DNA from: Flavobacterium sangjuense
GTDB taxonomy: Bacteria > Bacteroidota > Bacteroidia > Flavobacteriales > Flavobacteriaceae
DNA: 64,000 nt
Reading direction: 5' to 3'
Assembly: GCF_004797125.1 (NCBI RefSeq)
Contig: NZ_CP038810.1
Span: 2,418,001 to 2,482,000, forward strand
Under the pieces are notes generated by a model. That model was given only the letters and a program-made list of their open reading frames with translations. It was not told where the DNA came from and made no database searches. The translations under genes and the position numbers were made by a program. Of the stretch, positions 42,770 through 49,965 are shown piece after piece. Position 1 is the first letter of the stretch; the number at the start of each line of letters is the position of its first letter.

Positions 42770-44833
42770 CTATTTTTTTATTCCTTCTAAATCTAACAAA
42801 AAACTGTATTCTTTGGCTATTTCCTTAATGGCTTCAAACCTTCCCGATGCGCCACCATGTCCTGCATCCATGTTGGTATCCAAATATAATTGATTATTAT
42901 TTGTTTTCAAAATGCGTAGTTTGGCAACCCATTTCGCTGGTTCCCAATACTGTACCTGTGAATCGTGCAAACCTGTAGAAATATACAAGTTTGGATAGGC
43001 TTGCGCCACAACATTATCATAAGGCGAATACGAAAGCATATAATTATAATATTTTTTAACATTTGGATTTCCCCATTCGTCATATTCTCCGGTTGTTAAT
43101 GGTATCGTTTCGTCCAACATCGTCGTAACAACATCCACAAATGGCACTTGCGCGACGACCCCTTTATACAAATTTGGTGCCATGTTAATAATTGCTCCCA
43201 TCAAAAGTCCACCAGCTGAACCACCTTCAGCATATAAATGTTCAGTTGAAGTATACTTTTCATCAATCACAAATTGGGAACAATCGATAAAATCGGTAAA
43301 CGTATTTTTCTTTTTTAACAACTTTCCGTTTTCATACCATTCTCTTCCCAAATCTTCCCCGCCACGAATATGAGCAATCGCATAAATAAATCCGCGGTCT
43401 AACAAACTCAATCGCACCGATGAAAAATGGCAATCCATAGTCACGCCATACGAACCATAAGCATATAACAATAACGGATTATTACCGTTTTTAGTATTCT
43501 CTTTTCGATAAACCATCGAGATTGGCACTTTGGTTCCGTCTTTGGCGGTGGCCCAAATACGTTCTTCTTTGTAATTGTTTTTATCAAACTTTCCACCCAA
43601 AACTTCCTGCTCTTTCAGTACGTTTTTTTCTTTGGTTTTCATATTGAAATCAATCACAGAAGCCGGAGTTGCCAACGATTGATAACCATAACGAAGTATT
43701 TCGGTGTCAAAATCGAGATTGGTTGTTGTATACGCCATATAAGTTTCGCTGTCAAAAGGCAAATAATATTCCCCTTTCCCACTCCAAGGCATAATCCGAA
43801 TGTGATTCAAACCATTGAAACGCTCCGTCACAACCAGATAATCTTTAAAAATATCAATGTCTTCGAGCAAAACATCATCGCGATGCGCGATAACATCAAC
43901 CCAATTTTCCTTTGAAGTCGCTTCTTCGGGTGTTTTCATCAGCTTGAAATTGGTTGCCTTGTCCTTATTGGTTACAATATAAAAATGATCTCCAAAATGC
44001 GACATCGAATATTCCAAGCCACGTGTTCGTTTCTGAAACACTTTGAATTTAGCATCCGGCGTAGCCGATAAAACCGTTTGGTATTCGGTTGTCAATGTGC
44101 TGCTCGAATTGATAATCAAATATCTCTTCGACTTCGATTTATAAACCGAAACATCAAAAGTTTCATCTTTTTCAAAATAAACTAAAGTGTCTTTATCGGC
44201 GGCAGTTCCGATTTTATGCTTGTAAATTTTATCCGCACGAAGCGTTACTTCATCCTTTCGGGAATAAAACAACGTCTTGTTATCACTTGCCCAAGTTGAA
44301 CCACCAGTGGTGTTCTCTAATTTCACCGCAAGGATTTCTCCTGAAACCAAATTCTTAACCTGAATCGTATATTGTCTTCTCGAAACCGTATCAATTCCAA
44401 AAGCTGCCATCGTATTGTCTTCGCTTATACTCAACCCTGATAAGTTGAAATAGGTGTGACCTTTCGCCATTTCATTGCAGTCAAACAGGATTTCTTCTTT
44501 GGCTTCGAGACTTCCTTTTTTGCGTGAATGAATTGGATAATCTTTGCCTTTTTCAAAACGCGTAATGTAATAATAACCATTGTAGAAATAAGGAACCGAC
44601 TCGTCATCTTCCTTGATTCTGGCTTTCATTTCTTCGAATAAATCCTTTTGAAATTCCTTGGTATGCGCCGTTGATTGCTGGTAATAATCGTTCTCCCGAT
44701 TGAGATAATCAATCACTTCCGGATTTTCTCTTTGGTTTAACCAATAATAATTATCAGTACGGACATGACCGTGCTTTTCCAGAGTGTGTGGAATTATTTT
44801 GGCTACTGGTATTTGAAGTATGGTTTCAGGCAT
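42770..44833 (-). CDS. S9 family peptidase, oligopeptidase B-like
   Basis: Prolyl-oligopeptidase family serine peptidase of 687 aa, similar in length to E. coli PtrB (686). The N-terminal seven-bladed propeller begins after the VRTDNYYWLNQRENPEVIDYL segment; the catalytic domain has the nucleophile in EGGSAGGLLMG, Asp in STGLHDSQVQYWEPAKWVAKL and His in DAGHGGASGRF. Oligopeptidase B cleaves after basic residues in short peptides. No signal peptide is visible, so it is probably cytosolic. It is read in the same direction as the threonine aldolase gene but 98 nt from it. Confidence 0.93.
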   Translation of the reverse strand: MPETILQIPVAKIIPHTLEKHGHVRTDNYYWLNQRENPEVIDYLNRENDYYQQSTAHTKEFQKDLFEEMKARIKEDDESVPYFYNGYYYITRFEKGKDYPIHSRKKGSLEAKEEILFDCNEMAKGHTYFNLSGLSISEDNTMAAFGIDTVSRRQYTIQVKNLVSGEILAVKLENTTGGSTWASDNKTLFYSRKDEVTLRADKIYKHKIGTAADKDTLVYFEKDETFDVSVYKSKSKRYLIINSSSTLTTEYQTVLSATPDAKFKVFQKRTRGLEYSMSHFGDHFYIVTNKDKATNFKLMKTPEEATSKENWVDVIAHRDDVLLEDIDIFKDYLVVTERFNGLNHIRIMPWSGKGEYYLPFDSETYMAYTTTNLDFDTEILRYGYQSLATPASVIDFNMKTKEKNVLKEQEVLGGKFDKNNYKEERIWATAKDGTKVPISMVYRKENTKNGNNPLLLYAYGSYGVTMDCHFSSVRLSLLDRGFIYAIAHIRGGEDLGREWYENGKLLKKKNTFTDFIDCSQFVIDEKYTSTEHLYAEGGSAGGLLMGAIINMAPNLYKGVVAQVPFVDVVTTMLDETIPLTTGEYDEWGNPNVKKYYNYMLSYSPYDNVVAQAYPNLYISTGLHDSQVQYWEPAKWVAKLRILKTNNNQLYLDTNMDAGHGGASGRFEAIKEIAKEYSFLLDLEGIKK

Positions 44834-44931
44834 TTACAGTCTTTTTGTAGATACAAAAATAAGTATTATGCCTGCATAAGTTTTAGATGTTGCAGGAAGT
44901 TATACACTTAGAAATTAACAAGTTTTGAAAC

Positions 44932-45957
44932 TTAAAAATTGATCTTCTCCAAAGTTTCCAAAACATATTCATGCATCACCTGACGGTAATCAAGATGGGT
45001 AACGATTCTTAACTTTCCTTTCGACATTATACTGATTGAAATTCCTTTTTGCTTTAGCTTTTCAATGACTATCTTATCCTCAATATGTGGTTGTGGTGAA
45101 AAGATAACAATATTCGTTTCTACAGGTTCAACAACAGCAACCCACGAACATTGTTCGAGTTGTGTTCCTAATTCTTTTGCCCTGCGATGATCTTCTTCTA
45201 ACCTGTTGATGTTGTTTTGTAGTGCGTAAATTCCGGCTGCTGCCAAATAACCCGACTGTCTTAAGTTGCCACCAAATATTTTTCGGATACGCAAAGCGCG
45301 GTGCATCGTTTCAGCATCGGAAAGTAAAACAGACCCAATTGGTGCTCCTAATCCTTTAGAAAAACAAACTGAAATGGTATCGAATAATTGTCCAAATTGT
45401 TTGGGTTGCTGTTTTTTGGCAATCATGGCATTCCATAAACGTGCACCATCTAAATGATATTTCAAATTATGGTCAACACAAACTTGCTTTATTTTTTGGA
45501 GTTCTTCAATTTCATAACAAGCACCACCACCTTTGTTCGTTGTGTTTTCAATCCCAACCATTTTAGATAAAGGCACGTGATAAAACTCAGGATCATTGAT
45601 GCCTTCTTTTACTTGCGCTGCGGTAATCATTCCGCGATTTCCATCCAATAAATTAAAATTCACACCACTATTGGCAGAAGCGCCGCCCGATTCATACAAA
45701 TGAATATGCGACCATTTATCGCAAATAATCTGGTCACCCGGATTGGTATTTAACTTAATCGCGGTTTGGTTTGCCATAGTGCCTGTTGGAAAAAACAAGG
45801 CGGCTTCCATCCCGAATAAATCGGCGACCATTTTTTCAAAAGCATTTACGGTTGGATCTTGTTTGAAAACATCATCACCTACTTTGGCATTAAACATTGC
45901 CTGAAGCATTTCGGGTGTTGGTTTGGTTACGGTATCGCTGATTAAATTTATTTCCAT
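44932..45957 (-). CDS. Low-specificity L-threonine aldolase
   Basis: PLP enzyme of 341 aa that splits threonine (and allo-threonine) to glycine and acetaldehyde. Conserved parts are the N-terminal NLISDTVTKPTPEMLQAM, VGDDVFKQDPTVNAFE, FFPTGTMANQTAI, HLDGARLWNA and the PLP lysine in SVCFSKGLGAPIGSVL. Start at ATG 45955-45957. The gene feeds glycine into the one-carbon pathway represented in this window by glyA and gcvT, although they are not adjacent. Confidence 0.94.
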   Translation of the reverse strand: MEINLISDTVTKPTPEMLQAMFNAKVGDDVFKQDPTVNAFEKMVADLFGMEAALFFPTGTMANQTAIKLNTNPGDQIICDKWSHIHLYESGGASANSGVNFNLLDGNRGMITAAQVKEGINDPEFYHVPLSKMVGIENTTNKGGGACYEIEELQKIKQVCVDHNLKYHLDGARLWNAMIAKKQQPKQFGQLFDTISVCFSKGLGAPIGSVLLSDAETMHRALRIRKIFGGNLRQSGYLAAAGIYALQNNINRLEEDHRRAKELGTQLEQCSWVAVVEPVETNIVIFSPQPHIEDKIVIEKLKQKGISISIMSKGKLRIVTHLDYRQVMHEYVLETLEKINF

Positions 45958-45973
45958 TTAAAGAATATTAGTC

Positions 45974-45981
45974 TATTTTTG
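45974..45981 (+). promoter_or_regulatory. Possible -7 promoter element (TATTTTTG) for prfB
   Basis: A TAnnTTTG match read on the plus strand, just outside the threonine aldolase start. If used, the prfB leader of about 150 nt would contain repeat copy B with its hairpin. No -33 TTTG is seen. Confidence 0.35.
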
Positions 45982-45991
45982 TGGTGGATTC

Positions 45992-46085
45992 TAGCCCCGA
46001 TAGCAGTGGAAATCCTTTTTAATTTGTCATACTGAGCTTGTCGAAGTATAAATTAAAAAGATTGAAACGGATAGCGGGAATAGCT
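45992..46085 (+). repeat. Interspersed repeat, long subtype, copy B
   Basis: Starts TAGCCCCGATAGCAGTGG and ends CGGATAGCGGGAATAGCT, as copy A does. Its centre is a hairpin of CTTTTTAATTT / AATTAAAAAG with an inner ATACT / AGTAT pair. The inner sequence contains ACTGAGCTTGTCGAAGTAT, a short motif widespread in bacterial intergenic repeats. Confidence 0.75.
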
Positions 46086-46139
46086 CCTGAAATAAATTCA
46101 GGATAAATCCAATAATAAAAACACAAAACTACATTATTT

Positions 46140-47235
46140 ATGACAAATACCGAACAAATTAAAGGTATTGTGGAGCGCCTTGGTGCGTTGAGGAGGTATC
46201 TTTGACATTGATGCCAAACTTATAGAAATCACTAACGAAGAAGAAAAAACTTTTGCGCCCGACTTTTGGAACAACCCAAAGGAGGCTGAAGCTATTGTTC
46301 AAAACTTGAGATCCAAGAAAAAATGGGTTGAAGATTTTGAAAAGGGCAATGCCATGGCAGAAGAACTTCAGATTATTTACGAATTTTTCAAAGATGGCGA
46401 TGCTTCCGAAGAAGAACTCGATGAACAATACGAACTGACTAACACACATATTGAGAATTTAGAGTTCCGAAACATGCTTTCTGATGAAGGCGACAGTTTG
46501 AGTGCTGTGCTCCAAATTACGGCTGGAGCAGGCGGAACCGAAAGTTGCGATTGGGCATCCATGCTAATGCGAATGTATATGATGTGGGGCGAAAAAGAAG
46601 GTTATAAAATCAAAGAGCTCAACTTTCAGGAAGGCGATGTTGCGGGTATAAAAACGGTGACTTTAGAATTTGAAGGCGAATACTCTTTTGGTTATTTAAA
46701 AGGCGAAAACGGTGTACATCGTTTGGTGCGAATTTCTCCTTTTGACAGCAATGCCAAACGTCATACTTCTTTTGCGTCTGTTTATGTATATCCATTGGTT
46801 GATGACAGCATTGAAATTGATATCAATCCTGCCGATATTGAAATTACAACTTCGCGATCAAGTGGTGCCGGTGGACAAAATGTAAATAAGGTTGAAACCA
46901 AAGTTCAATTGGTTCACAAACCAACCGGAATTCAGATTCAATGTTCGGAAACACGTTCGCAACAAGACAACAGGCAACGGGCAATGCAAATGTTACGTTC
47001 GCAGTTGTATGAAATTGAACTCAAAAAACAGCAGGCACAACGCGCCGATATCGAAGCCGGAAAAATGAAAATTGAATGGGGTTCGCAAATCAGAAACTAT
47101 GTGATGCAACCCTATAAATTGGTCAAAGATGTGCGTACCGGCTATGAAACCAGCGATGTTGATGGCGTTATGAATGGCAATATTGATAAATTTTTGAAAG
47201 CCTATCTGATGATGATGGGACAAAAGGAAGAATGA
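46140..47235 (+). CDS. prfB: Peptide chain release factor 2, with programmed +1 frameshift
   Basis: RF2, 364 aa after frameshift, ends translation at UGA and UAA. ATG 46140 opens a 21-codon frame that ends in an in-frame TGA at 46203-46205, within the sequence AGGAGGTATCTTTGAC (46191-46206). That is the RF2 autoregulatory site: a strong Shine-Dalgarno-like element, 3 nt, then CTT-TGA-C. After a +1 slip on CTT the frame goes on from GAC 46204 to the stop at 47235. The zero-frame peptide is [21 protein letters not shown]. In the long frame the RF2 selectivity tripeptide is SPF (in [13 protein letters not shown]), and the catalytic GGQ is residues 244-246 in [18 protein letters not shown]. When RF2 is scarce the UGA pauses and slipping raises synthesis. 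Confidence 0.96.
46191..46206 (+). promoter_or_regulatory. RF2 programmed frameshift site
   Basis: AGGAGG (46191-46196), then TAT, then CTT TGA C. The element order and 3-nt spacing are the same as in E. coli prfB (AGGGGG TAT CTT TGA C). The two frames join exactly here. Confidence 0.95.
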
Positions 47236-47319
47236 AATTCGCAATTATTTAGGTTAATATTATAGGATTTTCAAATTCATTTGCCTTAATTTGAGAAATA
47301 ATCAAAATACAACGCAAAT

Positions 47320-48312
47320 ATGAGTTCCTATTCAATTCAAGAAATTAATGACATTTTACATGGCGAGATTGTTGGTACAACAGCTTGTAAAATAACAGCA
47401 CCGGAACAACTGGAAGCTGCTTCTGAAACCGAAATTTCTTTTATTGGAAGCAAAAAATACGAAAAGTATTGGGGAAATTCCAAAGCTTGTGTGGCGGTAG
47501 TGAATCAGGATATTTCGATTGAACCCGGTGAAAATCGGGCTTTTATAAAAGTAAAAAATGCCGATTTGGCGATGTCACAAGTCTTGGAACTCTTTACTCC
47601 TGCTGACCCAGTTTTTGAAGTTGACATTCATCCGACAGCAATAATAGATAAATCGGCCACTATAGGAAACGGAACTAAAATTGGAGCCGGAACTTACATT
47701 GGACCAAATGTTTCCATCGGAGATAATGTTACCATATATCCAAATGTTACAATTCTTGACGAATGCAGCATTGGAAAAAACACTACTATTTGGTCCGGAA
47801 CTGTAATTCGTGAGCGTTGTCATATTGGAGCGTATTGCATTTTACATCCTAATTGCACCATTGGTGCTGATGGTTTTGGATTTAGACCTTGCCCGGAAAA
47901 AGGCTTGGTAAAAATTCCGCACATTGGAAATGTTATCATTGGAAACGCGGTAGAAATTGGAGCTAACTCTTGTGTTGACAGAGGAAAATTCAGTTCGACT
48001 GTAGTTGGTGATGGCTGCAAGATTGATAATTTGGTACAAATCGGACACAATTCAAAACTTGGAAAATGCTGCATCATGGCAGGAAATTCAGGTTTGGCTG
48101 GTTCGGTAACTTTAGGAAATGGCGTAATAATTGGCGGAAGCGCTTCTATAAAAGACCATTTAACTATTGGCGATGGTGCCATTGTTGGTGCCGGTTCCGG
48201 AGTAGCAGCCGATGTTGAAGCCGGAAAAGTTGTCTTAGGTTATCCGGCTGTTGATGCCCGTGATGCACTTAAGCAATGGGCAATATTGAAAAGACTGGCA
48301 AATCCGAAATAG
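47320..48312 (+). CDS. UDP-3-O-acylglucosamine N-acyltransferase-like (LpxD family)
   Basis: Left-handed beta-helix acyltransferase of 330 aa. In lipid A synthesis LpxD adds the second R-3-hydroxyacyl chain. The N-terminal uridine-binding domain (residues 1-100) begins with SIQEINDILHGEIVG; about ten hexapeptide turns follow (IGNGTKIGAGTYIGPN, IGDNVTIYPNVTI, and others); the catalytic His is in LVQIGHNSKLG; GYPAVDARDALKQWAILKRL is the C-terminal helix. Flavobacteria usually carry a main LpxD-LpxC/FabZ fusion operon plus extra LpxD-like genes; here no lpx neighbours are seen, so this may be the additional paralog. Confidence 0.85.
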   Translation: MSSYSIQEINDILHGEIVGTTACKITAPEQLEAASETEISFIGSKKYEKYWGNSKACVAVVNQDISIEPGENRAFIKVKNADLAMSQVLELFTPADPVFEVDIHPTAIIDKSATIGNGTKIGAGTYIGPNVSIGDNVTIYPNVTILDECSIGKNTTIWSGTVIRERCHIGAYCILHPNCTIGADGFGFRPCPEKGLVKIPHIGNVIIGNAVEIGANSCVDRGKFSSTVVGDGCKIDNLVQIGHNSKLGKCCIMAGNSGLAGSVTLGNGVIIGGSASIKDHLTIGDGAIVGAGSGVAADVEAGKVVLGYPAVDARDALKQWAILKRLANPK

Positions 48313-48401
48313 TTATGAATTATAAATTATGAGTTATGAATTGTAAAATCTCACGACGATTATTTTTTTTAAAATAACTTATAACTCATAATTCATAACT
48401 A
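48311..48401. repeat. AT-rich inverted repeat
   Basis: AGTTATGAATTATAAATTAT (from 48311) followed by GAGTTATGAATTG is mirrored by AACTTATAACTCATAATTCA (from 48376) TAACTA. The arms are about 30 nt with a 30-nt spacer. The same word pattern occurs once more upstream of the photolyase gene (14433-14456). It may serve as terminator-like structure after the lpxD-like gene or as a relic of a mobile miniature repeat. Confidence 0.5.
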
Positions 48402-48413
48402 ATAATTAAGTTA

Positions 48414-48421
48414 TATATTTG
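48414..48421 (+). promoter_or_regulatory. -7 promoter element (TATATTTG) of the candidate small RNA
   Basis: An exact TAnnTTTG match 5 nt before the first paired nucleotide (48426) of the RNA structure. It predicts a start at 48425-48428. No convincing -33 TTTG is present. Confidence 0.5.
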
Positions 48422-48423
48422 CA

Positions 48424-48490
48424 TCGAGGATTCCGAAAGGAAGTTACACCTCACCGCACTAGTCGATCGCTCCAGATCGACTTTTGTATT
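48424..48490 (+). ncRNA. Candidate free-standing ~60-nt small RNA
   Basis: From 48426 the sequence folds as two neat hairpins. The first is GAGG (48426-48429) with CCTC (48449-48452), enclosing TTCC-GAAA-GGAA (48431-48442), a 4-bp stem with a GNRA loop. A single-stranded ACCGCACT linker follows. The second is AGTCGATC (48461-48468) with GATCGACT (48475-48482), an 8-bp perfect stem with loop GCTCCA, followed by TTTTG and an AT-rich run: a terminator. The unit is preceded by the TAnnTTTG element at 48414 and its downstream neighbour is on the other strand, so it is not a leader of a gene. It contains no useful open frame. Flavo-1 RNA, a motif known from flavobacteria without assigned function, is one family to test; I cannot confirm it. 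Confidence 0.5.
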
Positions 48491-48498
48491 TTTATATC

Positions 48499-48563
48499 AT
48501 CCCTAAAGGGATTCTGATTTATTTTTAAACGATTGTCTACCCGTATTAAATCCCTAACAGGAT
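48499..48563 (+). repeat. Short palindromic repeats, left cluster
   Basis: ATCCCTAAAGGGAT at 48499-48512 and ATCCCTAACAGGAT at 48550-48563, 37 nt apart. They share the form ATCCC-TAAN-GGGAT with the right cluster at 49055-49120. Confidence 0.7.
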
Positions 48564-48650
48564 TTTTTTTATTTTTAAATTAGCTAACAATAATTCCATT
48601 AGCAATAGAGGAGCAATATTTTCTATACGCAATTATCGGCTGTTTTTATA

Positions 48651-49010
48651 TTAACACATCCAATAAATTTTCTTTTTAAAATTAATTTCACTTGGTCCAT
48701 CAGTGCAACCTCCAATTTCTTCAAGTTTTGTGTCACTTTGTTTCTTACCAATTATCCATTTCCCGCTTTTATGTTTCAAAATTATTCCTTCATCAAGAAT
48801 ATCTCCTTTTTTAATATTTGAAAGATTTCCACCAACATAAATTACTTTCACTTTATTGCCATTTATTTCCACTCTACACTTTGTTGTGACTTTCAGATTA
48901 GGATGTTCCGCATGATGAATTGTATAGAAGTAAATTCCACTTTTTGGAATTTGACTGTGCGTAAAACTTGCAATTAGAAGAAAAACAAAAGTGAAAAAAA
49001 TTTGTTTCAT
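48651..49010 (-). CDS. Small secreted hypothetical protein
   Basis: Unrecognised protein of 119 aa with a signal peptide ending HSQ at residue 19. The mature chain is beta-rich (GIYFYTIHHAEHPNLKVT, CRVEINGNKVKVIYVGG, LKHKSGKWIIGKK) and ends in KKKIYWMC. Two Cys residues in the mature part plus a terminal Cys might form a disulphide. The gene stands alone, enclosed on both sides by short palindromic repeats, and has no partner in the same direction. That context raises the chance of a recent insertion. Confidence 0.62.
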   Translation of the reverse strand: MKQIFFTFVFLLIASFTHSQIPKSGIYFYTIHHAEHPNLKVTTKCRVEINGNKVKVIYVGGNLSNIKKGDILDEGIILKHKSGKWIIGKKQSDTKLEEIGGCTDGPSEINFKKKIYWMC

Positions 49011-49054
49011 GGAACTCTATTTGAGATTTTTTGATTTATAAATTAGCTGCCCAT

Positions 49055-49120
49055 AATTCCGTTAGGAATTTTATATGGGTAGATATGCAACAAGCAATCA
49101 AATGAAATCCCGTTAGGGAT
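49055..49120 (+). repeat. Short palindromic repeats, right cluster
   Basis: AATTCCGTTAGGAATT at 49055-49070 and ATCCCGTTAGGGAT at 49107-49120, with ATGGGTAGATATGCAACAAG between them. They belong to the same family as the cluster at 48499-48563 and lie just before the convergent end of the dienelactone hydrolase gene. Confidence 0.7.
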
Positions 49121-49127
49121 GAAACAT

Positions 49128-49895
49128 TTACAACACTTCCTTCAGAAAATCAAGCATTGCTATCCAAGAACGTTTATCCGCTTTTTCATTATAAGCGGCT
49201 CCTTTTGAGTTATCGCTTCCTGCATCTTTATGCGTAAAAGAATGCACGGCGTTGGCATAATATACCATCTGCCAATCGGCTCCGGCACTTCTCATTTCGT
49301 TTTGAAAACTTTCTACTTCTTCTTTTGGAACATAAAAATCGTCCGCACCGTGAAGTACTAAAACTTTTGGGTTAATTTTTTCAATAGCTCTGGTAGCATC
49401 TTTACCTAAACCTCCGTGGAAAGAAACTATTCCATTGACTTTCATGTTAGTTCGTGCGGCTTCAATAGCACCAGTTCCTCCAAAGCAATAACCAATGACC
49501 ACAATTTCATCCGGATTGGCTCCTTGTTTGATTAATTGGTCTAATGCCAACTGAATTCTGGCTTGGTATTCTTTTATATTTTTTTTGAAATAACCCGCTT
49601 TAGCTCCGGCTTCTTTTGTATTTGTTGGACGTTGGTCAACACCGTAGATATCCGCAATAAAAGATTGATAACCTAAATCTGCCAATTTGTAGGCAACTTC
49701 CTTTTCGTGGTTTTGAATTCCCATCCACGCAGGAAGGATTAAAACTCCGGGCTTATCCTTCAACTGTTTTGCCGGTACAATAGAAAGTCCACTTAACACC
49801 TGATTTCCATCTTTGTACTCAACGGCTTTTGGTTGGGCGATACCTTTTGAAATAATTAATCCAAAAAATAATATAAAGGCAATTTTACTTTTCAT
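49128..49895 (-). CDS. Secreted dienelactone hydrolase family protein
   Basis: Alpha/beta hydrolase of 255 aa of the dienelactone hydrolase family, with a signal peptide ending GIAQ at residue 20. The nucleophile Cys is in VIGYCFGGTGAIEAA; Asp is in VLHGADDFYVPKEE; His in NAVHSFTHKDAG. Homologs in proteobacteria cleave dienelactone in aromatic breakdown, but the many secreted Bacteroidota copies have no known substrate. The gene is separated by 70 nt from the upstream porin gene (co-directional), so it might be in the same transcript. Confidence 0.88.
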   Translation of the reverse strand: MKSKIAFILFFGLIISKGIAQPKAVEYKDGNQVLSGLSIVPAKQLKDKPGVLILPAWMGIQNHEKEVAYKLADLGYQSFIADIYGVDQRPTNTKEAGAKAGYFKKNIKEYQARIQLALDQLIKQGANPDEIVVIGYCFGGTGAIEAARTNMKVNGIVSFHGGLGKDATRAIEKINPKVLVLHGADDFYVPKEEVESFQNEMRSAGADWQMVYYANAVHSFTHKDAGSDNSKGAAYNEKADKRSWIAMLDFLKEVL

Positions 49896-49965
49896 CTTGA
49901 CTTATTTTAAAATTCACATAAAAGTAAAGAATAAAGTAATAAACAGTTGTTAAGTAAGCGATAAA

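Noticed and set aside
46140..46205. prfB frame break as a sequencing error or pseudogene
   Set aside because: The break coincides exactly with the known RF2 frameshift signal, including SD element, spacing and slippery CTT-TGA-C.
46306..47235. prfB start at TTG 46306
   Set aside because: It would remove the N-terminal helical domain of RF2; the reading frame continues upstream to the frameshift site.
48424..48490. Riboswitch or attenuator
   Set aside because: No gene on the plus strand follows the terminator before the convergent minus-strand gene ends, so there is nothing to control in cis.
48499..49120. CRISPR array
   Set aside because: The palindromes are short, vary in sequence and are irregularly spaced with a gene between; no cas genes are near.
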